Shown here piece by piece: positions 33,131-40,177 of a stretch of 64,000 bases of DNA. The stretch is from assembly GCA_030426085.1 (NCBI GenBank), contig JAUHYW010000031.1:1-64000 (forward strand), in the 5' to 3' direction. This stretch comes from a bacterium. GTDB taxonomy: Bacteria; Myxococcota_A; Bradymonadia; UBA7976; UBA1532. Position 1 is the first letter of the stretch. Each line of letters starts with the position of its first letter. Position numbers and translations under genes: made by a program. A model generated the notes under the pieces. It worked only from the letters and a program-made list of their open reading frames with translations, was not told where the DNA came from and searched no databases.

Positions 33131-34635
33131 CACTCCACCTTCAGGTCGGAGAGCCGGCGCAGCGCCTGCACCCGGCGGCGACCGACCGCGGTCCGCATGA
33201 GGACCCCGTACGTGATCGCGACGGTCGTCAGCAGCCCCACCGCCAGGGCCACCGGGGGGGCCTCGCCGCCGAAGGCCGCCATCCGCAGCCCGTAGAGCGC
33301 CCCGAGCAGCGCCAGGTCGAACGCGAAGGGCAGCACGAGCAGCCGGTAGAGGTCCCCGGCCCCGATCGGGCCCGACCGCCCGAGCATGTGGAACAAGAGC
33401 GGCACGGCGACGTAGTAGCGCACGCCCACCGCGATGGCCACGCCCTCCACCCCCCACTGCAAGCCGATGACGACCGACGACACCTTCAGGACCAGGTCGC
33501 AGGCGTGGAAGATCAGGTGCTCCCGGGCCCGCCCCTGGGTGATGAACACCAGCCCCGAGAGATTCCACAGCGGCAGCAGGAAGCCGCCGATGCCCAGCAG
33601 CATGAAGATGCGCCCCGCCTCGACCCACTGCGCGCCGAGCACGAACGTGATCATGCCGTCCCCGAAGACGATCATGAACGCGACCATCGCCCCGACCACG
33701 ATGCTGAGGAACTCGGTGACCCCGACGAAGGCGGCCCGGTAGGTCTCGGGGCTGGCCACCGCCCGGCTCAGCGCGGGGAAGGTCACCGTGCGCACCGGGC
33801 GGTTGACCTGGGTGAGCGGCAGCATCAGGACCTCGTAGGCCTTGGCGTACAGCCCCAGCACCCGATCGCCCTGGGTGCGGCCGAGCAGCAGGTCGTCGAC
33901 GGTCGAGCCGAAGTAGTTGATGATGGACGCCAGCGTGAGGCTGCCGCCGAACGAGATCAGGCTGCCCACCCCCGCCCCCCACGCGGGCCGCCCCGGCCGC
34001 CACCCGGAGAGGGCGGTCGCCAGCGCGCACGAGACCGCCGCGGCGACGAGCATCTGGGCCACCAGCGCCCAGTAGCCGGCCCCGCTCCAGGCGAGCGCGA
34101 GCGCGGTGATCACGCCCGCCGCCACCGAGGCCAGCTCGACGACCGCGACCGCCTTGAACCGCATCTGGCGCCGCAGCAGGGCCTCGTGCTGCACCTGCAA
34201 GCCGCCGAGCGGGAAGACGAGCGCGATGGCGACGGTCACCCACAGCAGGTCGGGCTGGCGGAAGAAGGCGACCATGGCCGGGGCCAGCGCCGCGACGAGC
34301 AGCCCCAGCCCCAGCCCCAGCGCCGCGTTGAACCAGAAGAGGGTGTTGACCTGCGCGTGGGTGATGTCCTCCCGCTGGATGGTCGCCGCCGACAGGCCGG
34401 CGTCGCGCAGCTTGGCCACCAGCCCGGTGACCACGGTGACCATCGCGATGAGGCCGAAGTCGCCGGGCACCAGGAGGCGGGCGAGCAGCAGCAGGGCCCC
34501 GGCCTGCACCACCGAGCGCAGCACCTGGGCGATGACGACGATCCTGGTCCCCCGCACGGCGCGCCGGCCGAGGTCCTGCCGGAAGCGCTCGGTGTCCAGC
34601 GCCGGGTGCCGGGGACGCTGTTCTCGCTCGGCCAT
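33130..34635 (-). CDS. Polysaccharide flippase (WzxC/MOP family)
   Basis: A 501-residue inner-membrane protein with about 13-14 hydrophobic segments, beginning FRQDLGRRAVRGTRIVVIAQVLRSVVQAGALLLLARLL and containing the family stretch VPGDFGLIAMVTVVTGLVAKLRDAGLSAATIQRE. It moves lipid-linked oligosaccharide across the inner membrane. ATG 34635 preferred over a GTG two codons earlier. As first gene of the operon flippase, AsnB-like, GT4, methyltransferase, it would export the modified sugar. Confidence 0.92.
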   Translation of the reverse strand: MAEREQRPRHPALDTERFRQDLGRRAVRGTRIVVIAQVLRSVVQAGALLLLARLLVPGDFGLIAMVTVVTGLVAKLRDAGLSAATIQREDITHAQVNTLFWFNAALGLGLGLLVAALAPAMVAFFRQPDLLWVTVAIALVFPLGGLQVQHEALLRRQMRFKAVAVVELASVAAGVITALALAWSGAGYWALVAQMLVAAAVSCALATALSGWRPGRPAWGAGVGSLISFGGSLTLASIINYFGSTVDDLLLGRTQGDRVLGLYAKAYEVLMLPLTQVNRPVRTVTFPALSRAVASPETYRAAFVGVTEFLSIVVGAMVAFMIVFGDGMITFVLGAQWVEAGRIFMLLGIGGFLLPLWNLSGLVFITQGRAREHLIFHACDLVLKVSSVVIGLQWGVEGVAIAVGVRYYVAVPLLFHMLGRSGPIGAGDLYRLLVLPFAFDLALLGALYGLRMAAFGGEAPPVALAVGLLTTVAITYGVLMRTAVGRRRVQALRRLSDLKVE

Positions 34636-34688
34636 ACGCACCGTCTGTACGGGGTCGGGGGAAGGTCGGGTGTCGGACGTGGCGCCGG

Positions 34689-34694
34689 GTTATA
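34689..34694 (-). promoter_or_regulatory. -10-like TATAAC before polysaccharide operon
   Basis: Minus-strand GCTATAAC lies 54 nt upstream of ATG 34635, the nearest clear promoter-like hexamer in the 178-nt gap between the flippase start and the ChaN-like gene end. No -35 was evident. Confidence 0.42.
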
Positions 34695-34813
34695 GCATGG
34701 CTCGGGCCAACGGGGACGGGGCGGGCCGCGGGGGTTCGGGGCGCCCGACCGGAGGGCGCGTGCTCCGCCGGGCCGGTGAGCCCCGCGGGCGGCTCATCCA
34801 CCCTCGGGCCGGA

Positions 34814-35782
34814 TCAGGGCCCGGCGGGCTGACTGGCGGGCTGACTGGCGGGCGGGGGCGGGGGCCGCGCCGCCTCGATGCGCCGGAGCTGCTCCGCGAA
34901 CTTCACGCAGGGGTCGATCTCGTCCACCCGGGGGGTGAACCACACGTAGTCGAACCGGGCGGCGGCCCGCGGCGGGTCGTGGGCGCCCCGGCGCACCTCG
35001 AGCACGCCCACCGACACCGTGGGGATGGCCGGCAGGTAGAACGGCACCCCGACGTCCCGCCGGACGTGCCCGTTGCCCGCCACCAGCACCGCCCGGCCCT
35101 CGCGCCCGGCGGCGGCGGACAGCGCCCGGGCCATCGTGGCGTCCTTGAAGCGCTGGGCCCGCAGCATGCCCTCGACCAGCGCCGGGTCGGCGCGGCCGCA
35201 GTGCGACCGCTCGATCTCGCCCCGCAGCCCGGCCTCGGCGGCCTCGGGCAGCGGGCGGTCGAGGCCCATTTCGAACGGGTAGGCGTCCAGCGGCTTCGTC
35301 ATCGACGCCCGGACCGCGGCCCGCGGGGGGTGAGCCGGGCGCACCGGGGCCCCGAGGCGGTACAGCGGGGCGAACTTGGGGGCGTAGAGCGCGAAGTCGG
35401 GCCAGCCGCTGCGATCCCACCCCGCCGCCGCCCGCAGCGCCTCGGGGTCGGCCGCGCCGGCGATGGCCTCGGCGTCGTCGAGGTCGAGCTGCTCGAACAG
35501 CACCGGCACCGGCGGGCCGGCGAGGCCGTCGAGCAGCCAGCCGTGCAGCCGATGGTGGTCGGGGTTGTCGTGCTTCTCGCCGAGCAGGACCACCCGGGCG
35601 GCCGCCAGCCGGGCCCGCAGCGCCTCGGGGGTGATGAACCGGGCCTCGTCGGTGGACCAGATCCGACCGGCGAGCGGGTGCTCGTCCACCGCGGTCGCCC
35701 GCCAGTCGCCGATGGGCACCGCGGCCCCGCAGCCGACCAGCAGCAGCGCCAGCACGGCCGGCGTCGCCCGAGCGCGCCTCAT
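34814..35782 (-). CDS. ChaN-family (DUF399) lipoprotein
   Basis: A 322-residue lipoprotein (lipobox LLVGC, Cys18). It carries the ChaN signature VVLLGEKHDNPDHHRLHGWLLDGL, the FEQLDLDD strand, and the closing AVLVAGNGHVRRDVGVPFYL. ChaN-like proteins bind haem or iron at the outer membrane surface, and an evolutionary link to TraB/Tiki metalloproteases is known from the EKHD and GNGH motifs, both present. The C-terminus ends in a Pro/Ser/Gln repeat (SQPASQPA) from a small tandem duplication. It starts 1 nt after the copper monooxygenase-like stop, so the two are co-expressed. Confidence 0.9.
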   Translation of the reverse strand: MRRARATPAVLALLLVGCGAAVPIGDWRATAVDEHPLAGRIWSTDEARFITPEALRARLAAARVVLLGEKHDNPDHHRLHGWLLDGLAGPPVPVLFEQLDLDDAEAIAGAADPEALRAAAGWDRSGWPDFALYAPKFAPLYRLGAPVRPAHPPRAAVRASMTKPLDAYPFEMGLDRPLPEAAEAGLRGEIERSHCGRADPALVEGMLRAQRFKDATMARALSAAAGREGRAVLVAGNGHVRRDVGVPFYLPAIPTVSVGVLEVRRGAHDPPRAAARFDYVWFTPRVDEIDPCVKFAEQLRRIEAARPPPPPASQPASQPAGP

Positions 35783-35783
35783 C

Positions 35784-37421
35784 TCACTCCCCCTGACAGG
35801 CCAGCGGCACGCAGGCGCTGCCCGGCCCCGACGCCACGCAGCTCGCGCCCTCGCCGCACTCGTCGTCGGACTGGCACAGGATCACCGTGCAGTAGTTCTC
35901 GGCGCTGAAGTCGGCGATGCAGAAGTTGGCCGTCTGCCCGGCGCAGTCGCTCGCCGAGGTGCAGTAGCGGCCGACGCCGAGGTCGTTGCCCTCGTCCCCC
36001 GGCTGCGCGCAGCCGCCCTCGCCGCCGCCGTCGAGCAGGCGGGGGCTCTCGTCGTCGCTGTCGCAGATGAGGAAGCCCTCCCCCGGCGAGTAGTACATGA
36101 ACGCCACGCACATCTCCTCGGGCCAGCCGAGGGGGCGCCCGGTGGTGTTGTCCCAGCGGCAGGTCACCCGGATCGCGTCGCCCGGCTCGAGGGCCAGGGC
36201 CGGGGCGTAGACGTTGACCTCGGGCGTGTCGCGCAGGGTCGGGCCGTCGGTGGCGTGGTACAGCAGCTCGGGCGCCTCGCTGCCCGCCCGGATCAGCTCC
36301 AGTTCGAAGAGCACGCCCCAGTCGTGGGTGTGCCCCAGCAGGGTGTGCAGCGCCAGCGGGCGGTCGATGGTGCAGGTCTTGACCCGTTCGAAGCCCACCG
36401 CGCCGGCCGGGACCTCGAAGTCCGAGTCCAGGACGCTGAACGCGTCGGCGATGGTCTCGGGCGGCGTCTCGGCCACCCGGAGGTCGACCGTGTCCATCAC
36501 CCACCGCGGCTCGAGGTCGACGTTGATGTAGTGGGACTGGATGATGATCTGCTCGCCCCGCCGGATGCGCAGGCCGATGCCCTCGGGCATCTCGATCGCC
36601 GCCCCGCCCGCGCCGCCGGCCGCGGCGACGAAGCGCATCGCGCCCATGTCGATCTGGTCGCACTCCACCGGGGCGTGGGCGTCCTCGGGGGCCATCGAGA
36701 CGTAGACCGCCGCGTGGTGCCCGCCGGCCATCTGGGTGCTGTCGGCCTTCACGAAGACGATGTCGTCGTCGACCGGGACCTCGAGCCGGCTGCACACGAC
36801 GTGCTCGGTGCCCGGCTGCAAGAGGATGGGCGGGGTGTAGAACCGCACCGTGTTCCCCGGATCGGCCGGGGGCGGCAGGCAGCCCCGCAGCCCGGCCTCG
36901 TCGTCGGCGTCGCACTCGACGTACTGCCCGCCCTGGGCCGAGAGCGGGGCGAAGTCGGCCACGAAGTCGGCCCCCTCCAGCGGCGCCCCGGCCTCGATCC
37001 AGGCCCGCAGCGCGGCGAGCGACCCCGGCCCGAGCGCGGGGAAGGCGGCCAGCGGCATCGAGGCGCCGTAGCTCTGCGCGCCGACCTCCTGGGGCGAGGC
37101 GGCGAGCTTCCAGTAGAGGAAGCTGCGGCCCACGTCCCCCGGGGCCACCCGCAGGTAGCCGTCCCGGGCGGCGGCGTTGTTGACCGGGGGCACGTCGAGC
37201 AGCCGGGCGTAGGACGCCTCGACGTCGCCCAGCCCCAGCCCGCCCACGCCCCGGTCGCCGTCGTGACACCCGGCGACCGCGCAGCTCGGGGTGATGATCT
37301 GCGCGTGGATCTGGCGGTAGCCGGGCGCCGTCGCGGTGGGCGCCTCGGCCTCGTCGGCCGCGCACGCCGCCATCGACACCCCGAGGGCCGCCGCCAGTAG
37401 AGCCATCTGGAATCGTCTCAC
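35784..37421 (-). CDS. Copper type II monooxygenase-like lipoprotein with N-terminal CX4CH site
   Basis: A 545-residue exported protein. Lipobox SMAAC (Cys20). Residues 47-53 form SCAVAGCHDG, a CX4CH site inside a planctomycete/myxobacterial-type cytochrome-like domain (35-150). From about 190 is a domain like PHM/dopamine-beta-monooxygenase: HH at 235-236 (GGHHAAVYV), H297 (SHYIN), HTH at 364-366 (GHTHDWG) and M437 (EEMCVAFMYY), the ligands of the two copper sites. The C-terminal 95 residues are Cys-rich with four to five pairs. It might oxidise a peptide or other substrate at the cell surface. GTG 37421 was chosen because GGAGG lies seven bases upstream; ATGs at 37439 and 37460 are less likely. 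Confidence 0.85.
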   Translation of the reverse strand: MRRFQMALLAAALGVSMAACAADEAEAPTATAPGYRQIHAQIITPSCAVAGCHDGDRGVGGLGLGDVEASYARLLDVPPVNNAAARDGYLRVAPGDVGRSFLYWKLAASPQEVGAQSYGASMPLAAFPALGPGSLAALRAWIEAGAPLEGADFVADFAPLSAQGGQYVECDADDEAGLRGCLPPPADPGNTVRFYTPPILLQPGTEHVVCSRLEVPVDDDIVFVKADSTQMAGGHHAAVYVSMAPEDAHAPVECDQIDMGAMRFVAAAGGAGGAAIEMPEGIGLRIRRGEQIIIQSHYINVDLEPRWVMDTVDLRVAETPPETIADAFSVLDSDFEVPAGAVGFERVKTCTIDRPLALHTLLGHTHDWGVLFELELIRAGSEAPELLYHATDGPTLRDTPEVNVYAPALALEPGDAIRVTCRWDNTTGRPLGWPEEMCVAFMYYSPGEGFLICDSDDESPRLLDGGGEGGCAQPGDEGNDLGVGRYCTSASDCAGQTANFCIADFSAENYCTVILCQSDDECGEGASCVASGPGSACVPLACQGE

Positions 37422-37507
37422 GCTGCCGCCTCCCGTCATCGGACTCGCCCCCGTCGGCACGATCCGCGAGCCGGCCCGCCGGAATCAAGGGCGAACCCGC
37501 CCCGTGC

Positions 37508-37513
37508 TACTGT
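37508..37513 (+). promoter_or_regulatory. -10-like TACTGT before small lipoprotein
   Basis: GCTACTGT lies about 20 bases upstream of GTG 37533, leaving a short leader that contains the GAGGAGG Shine-Dalgarno. It fits the shared GNTANNNT pattern. Confidence 0.42.
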
Positions 37514-37532
37514 CAGCCCCGAGGAGGTGCCC

Positions 37533-38102
37533 GTGTCGCAGCGGTGGTGTCTGCCCGTCGCCCTGACGCTCGCCGCCTGCGCGGGGGACGACGCCATCGA
37601 CGTGCCCCGGACCCCGGCGGCGCTGGTCAACCCCTTCGACTGGACCGCCCTCGCCCCGGCCGACGACCCCTTCGCCGACCACCGCCCGGCCGACGCCGCC
37701 TGCCCGCCCGGGAGCTGGGGCGGCGAGCCGTTCGCCGAGCAGTACACCCTCGAGGTGCAGACCGGCCCCGGCGCTTGCCGCTGGCTCTCGGCCCGCCAGC
37801 CCACCCTGTCACCGGTGGCCGCCGGCGACCCGATCCGGATCCGGCTGTGGCACTTCGCGCTGACCCCCGAGCGGCCCGGCGAGCGGGCCGAGGCCCACGC
37901 CGCGCTGGCCCTCGCTGGCGACGTCATCTGGGAGCGGCGGGTCGTGATCCCGGCCGAGGGCGGGCTGCTGCTCGACACGGTCGCGGCGCCGAGGACTCTG
38001 CCCGCGGGCGCGCCGCTCGTCTTCCACCTGCACAACCACGGCGCGAACACCTGGAACCTGCTCGAAGTGCTCGCCCGCCCCGCCGACGCCGGCCCGCCCT
38101 GA
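37533..38102 (+). CDS. Small lipoprotein of unknown function
   Basis: A 189-residue lipoprotein (lipobox LAAC, Cys16) starting at GTG 37533, four bases after GAGGAGG; an in-frame GTG at 37527 overlaps that site. Residues 60-185 are predicted beta-rich with two Cys (59 and 82) that could pair, and repeated motifs such as RLWHFALTPERPGE and VFHLHNHGANTWNLLEVLA. It looks like a small beta-sandwich. I do not recognise the family. It ends convergently 6 nt from the DUF362 gene. Confidence 0.72.
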   Translation: MSQRWCLPVALTLAACAGDDAIDVPRTPAALVNPFDWTALAPADDPFADHRPADAACPPGSWGGEPFAEQYTLEVQTGPGACRWLSARQPTLSPVAAGDPIRIRLWHFALTPERPGERAEAHAALALAGDVIWERRVVIPAEGGLLLDTVAAPRTLPAGAPLVFHLHNHGANTWNLLEVLARPADAGPP

Positions 38103-38108
38103 CGGCGC

Positions 38109-39149
38109 TCAGCCGCCGAGCACCCGCCCCGGCTCGACGTGGCTCGGGGTCCACCCGGCGACCCGGCCCCCGGCGTCCACCCGCCGCCAGCGCATGCGCT
38201 CGAACGGGGCGCCGAGGCCCATCCCGGTCGCGACCTTCAAGAACGTCGGCGGCCGCCGGGTGCGCTCGATCGGGGTCAGCCCCCGGGCCGCCCGGGCCTC
38301 GTTGACCAGCTCGAGCACCGCCCAGTCCATGGCCACCGGATCCTCGGTGATCAAGAGCGCGTCGGCCACCGCCCGGTGCTTCGGCTGGTCCTGGGGGCCC
38401 TTGTCCCAGGTGACCCGGCTGGCGTCGCAGATCACGAGGCGGGTCTTGTCCCGGATCTCGGGCTGGGCGTACAGCCAGGGGATCGCGTGGTGGATGTCGC
38501 GGTGGAACGGCCGCACCCGGTCCAGGCTGCCGAAGGCCATGTTCTTCAGCGCCCCGGTGACCCCGGTCAGGTCGTGATCCTTGGGCACCATCAGGTTGAT
38601 CACCGCCGTGGCCTCGTCGAGCACCCGGCACCAGCGCAGCGTCTGGCGCCCGTCGGCGTAGGGCACCGCCCGCTCCACGTAGCCCCGCATGGCGTGGTTC
38701 ACGCAGGCCACCCGCCCCGGCTCGTCGACCAGGCGGTAGCCGCTGCGCCGCATCCGGGTCGGGTACTGGTCGTAGATCACGACGCGATCGGGCGGCACCC
38801 CGACCCACTGCGCCAGCTCGGCGAGGCGGTCGGCCAGCGCCGGGTGGAACGGGTGCCCCGGGGCGGCGAGCGCGTTGACCTTGAGCGCCACCCGATCCGC
38901 CGGGTGCACGTAGCGGGCGAGCGCGGCGACCGGATCGGCGGCCCCGGTGAACGCCACCAGCGCCTCGTCGAGCAGCCGGCGGGCGGCGGCGGTGTCGAGC
39001 CGGTCCCGGGTGGCGAGCCCCGGCCGGTCGAGGCGCATCAGCTCGCCCGGCCGGTCGACGATCCCCATGCCCCGGGCCCGGCCGGCGCCGAGGGCGAGCA
39101 TGCCGGCCCCCAGGCCGAGGGCCGCGCGGCGATTCATCTCGGGTGCCAT
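38109..39149 (-). CDS. DUF362-family protein with Tat-like signal
   Basis: A 346-residue exported protein. The N-terminus MAPEMNRRAALGLGAGMLALGAG has the twin-arginine form (N-R-R-A-A-L-G), so folded export is likely. The DUF362 body has RVALKVNALAAPGHPFHP, VVIYDQYPTRMRRSGY, INLMVPKDHDLTGVTGALKNMAFGSLDR and ITEDPVAMDWAVLELVNEAR. In other bacteria DUF362 domains often occur with ferredoxin modules, absent here. Function not known. ATG 39149 is preferred for the -10 element just upstream; 39137 also possible. Confidence 0.83.
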   Translation of the reverse strand: MAPEMNRRAALGLGAGMLALGAGRARGMGIVDRPGELMRLDRPGLATRDRLDTAAARRLLDEALVAFTGAADPVAALARYVHPADRVALKVNALAAPGHPFHPALADRLAELAQWVGVPPDRVVIYDQYPTRMRRSGYRLVDEPGRVACVNHAMRGYVERAVPYADGRQTLRWCRVLDEATAVINLMVPKDHDLTGVTGALKNMAFGSLDRVRPFHRDIHHAIPWLYAQPEIRDKTRLVICDASRVTWDKGPQDQPKHRAVADALLITEDPVAMDWAVLELVNEARAARGLTPIERTRRPPTFLKVATGMGLGAPFERMRWRRVDAGGRVAGWTPSHVEPGRVLGG

Positions 39150-39156
39150 GCCGAAT

Positions 39157-39162
39157 ACGATA
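39157..39162 (-). promoter_or_regulatory. -10-like TATCGT before DUF362 gene
   Basis: Minus-strand GCTATCGT ends seven bases before ATG 39149, giving a leaderless or nearly leaderless message. It is identical to the octamer before the MazG-like gene. Confidence 0.42.
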
Positions 39163-39277
39163 GCGCAGCCGGCGCGCGCCCGCTCGTGCAGTGCGGCTCT
39201 TGCAGTGCGGGGGGCAGCCGGGTACACCGTTGTCTCCGGGCGATGGCGCCCGCCGGGATCGTGATTCGGAGGAGCCT

Positions 39278-39886
39278 GTGAGCAAGCCCAAGAACCCGCT
39301 CGAGCCGCTGGAGCGGGCCCACGAAGAGGAATACTTCCACCGCCAGGACCAGAAGCTCATCGAGCAGATGCGGGACAAGCTCGCTCGGGAGCAGGCCGCC
39401 GCCGACATCAAGGCCGAGACCGGCCTGGCCGACGAGGCGCTGCTGGGCCGGCTGGCCGCGCTGGGGGTCAAGAAGGAGACCATCCCGGTCCTGCACCTCA
39501 TGCCGCTGGTGCAGGTGGCCTGGGCCGACGGCGAGATCCAGGCCGGCGAGCGCGAGCTGCTGATGGAGGCCGCCGACAGCACCGGGGTCACCGGCGAGTC
39601 GCGGGCGGCGCTCGAGGCCATGCTCGAGAAGCGGCCGTCGGACGAATACTTCGACGCGGCGCTGTCCTTCATCCGCCACATGGTCGCCGCGCTGCCCGAG
39701 GGCGAGGGCGAGAAGGCCAAGGAGAACCTCGTCGATCTGGCGTGGCGGGTGGCCGACGCCAGCGGCGGCGTGTTCGGGCTGTGGGGCCGGGTCGAGGACT
39801 CCGAGAAGGAGGCCCTGCGCGACATCGCCCAGAAGCTCACCGACAGCAACGCCGACGCCGCCGCGAAGCTGCTGCGCAAGCTGTAG
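39278..39886 (+). CDS. TerB-like helical protein
   Basis: A 202-residue cytosolic protein starting at GTG 39278, with GGAGGA five bases upstream. A charged helical N-terminus (ERAHEEEYFHRQDQKLIEQM) precedes a TerB/DUF533-like domain with the conserved HLMPLVQVAWADGEIQAGERELLMEAADSTGV, in which the acidic W-A-D-G-E motif can bind a divalent metal. TerB-like proteins occur in stress and membrane-linked metal responses. No other ter gene is near. In-frame ATGs further upstream lack a Shine-Dalgarno. Confidence 0.82.
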   Translation: MSKPKNPLEPLERAHEEEYFHRQDQKLIEQMRDKLAREQAAADIKAETGLADEALLGRLAALGVKKETIPVLHLMPLVQVAWADGEIQAGERELLMEAADSTGVTGESRAALEAMLEKRPSDEYFDAALSFIRHMVAALPEGEGEKAKENLVDLAWRVADASGGVFGLWGRVEDSEKEALRDIAQKLTDSNADAAAKLLRKL

Positions 39887-40134
39887 CCCCCGAGGGCTCA
39901 GAGCCACTCGGAGACCGGCAGCGCGAGGTGCTGCCGCCAGCGGTCGCCGTCTGCGGCCTGGATCCGGTGGCCGAGCCCGCCCGCCTCGCCTCAGACCCAC
40001 GGACAGGGCCGATCGACGGCGACCCGCCGGCCCCGCGAAGATCTGGAGCCGGGCGGCGCCCCGAGCGCTCGGGCGGCGGCGCTCGCGAGGCCCATGCCTG
40101 CCGCGCGCCGCGCCCGAAAGCAAGCGCCCGGCGC

Positions 40135-40140
40135 TATACT
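40135..40140 (+). promoter_or_regulatory. -10-like TATACT before the MopE-like lipoprotein gene
   Basis: GCGCCCGGCGCTATACT (40124-40140) is repeated exactly at 49855-49871, upstream of the ArsA operon. Transcription would begin at about 40147, inside the hairpin that covers the ribosome-binding site. The rest of the 290-bp gap (39887-40177) shows no gene. Confidence 0.5.
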
Positions 40141-40141
40141 G

Positions 40142-40170
40142 CCCCCGGCGCCGGGGGACGGCGCCGGGGG
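40142..40170 (+). promoter_or_regulatory. 5'-leader hairpin masking the Shine-Dalgarno
   Basis: CCCCCGGCGCC (40142-40152) and GGCGCCGGGGG (40160-40170) are perfect 11-bp complements with a seven-base loop. The 3' arm includes part of the GGGGGAGG Shine-Dalgarno (40166-40173), five bases before ATG 40178. Such a stable hairpin could strongly limit translation unless opened. Confidence 0.6.
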
Positions 40171-40177
40171 AGGCTCC

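Noticed and set aside
34820-34860. Separate repeat element in the ChaN-like gene end
   Set aside because: It is a 12-bp tandem duplication (GACTGGCGGGCT type) that codes for SQPA in frame and needs no other explanation.
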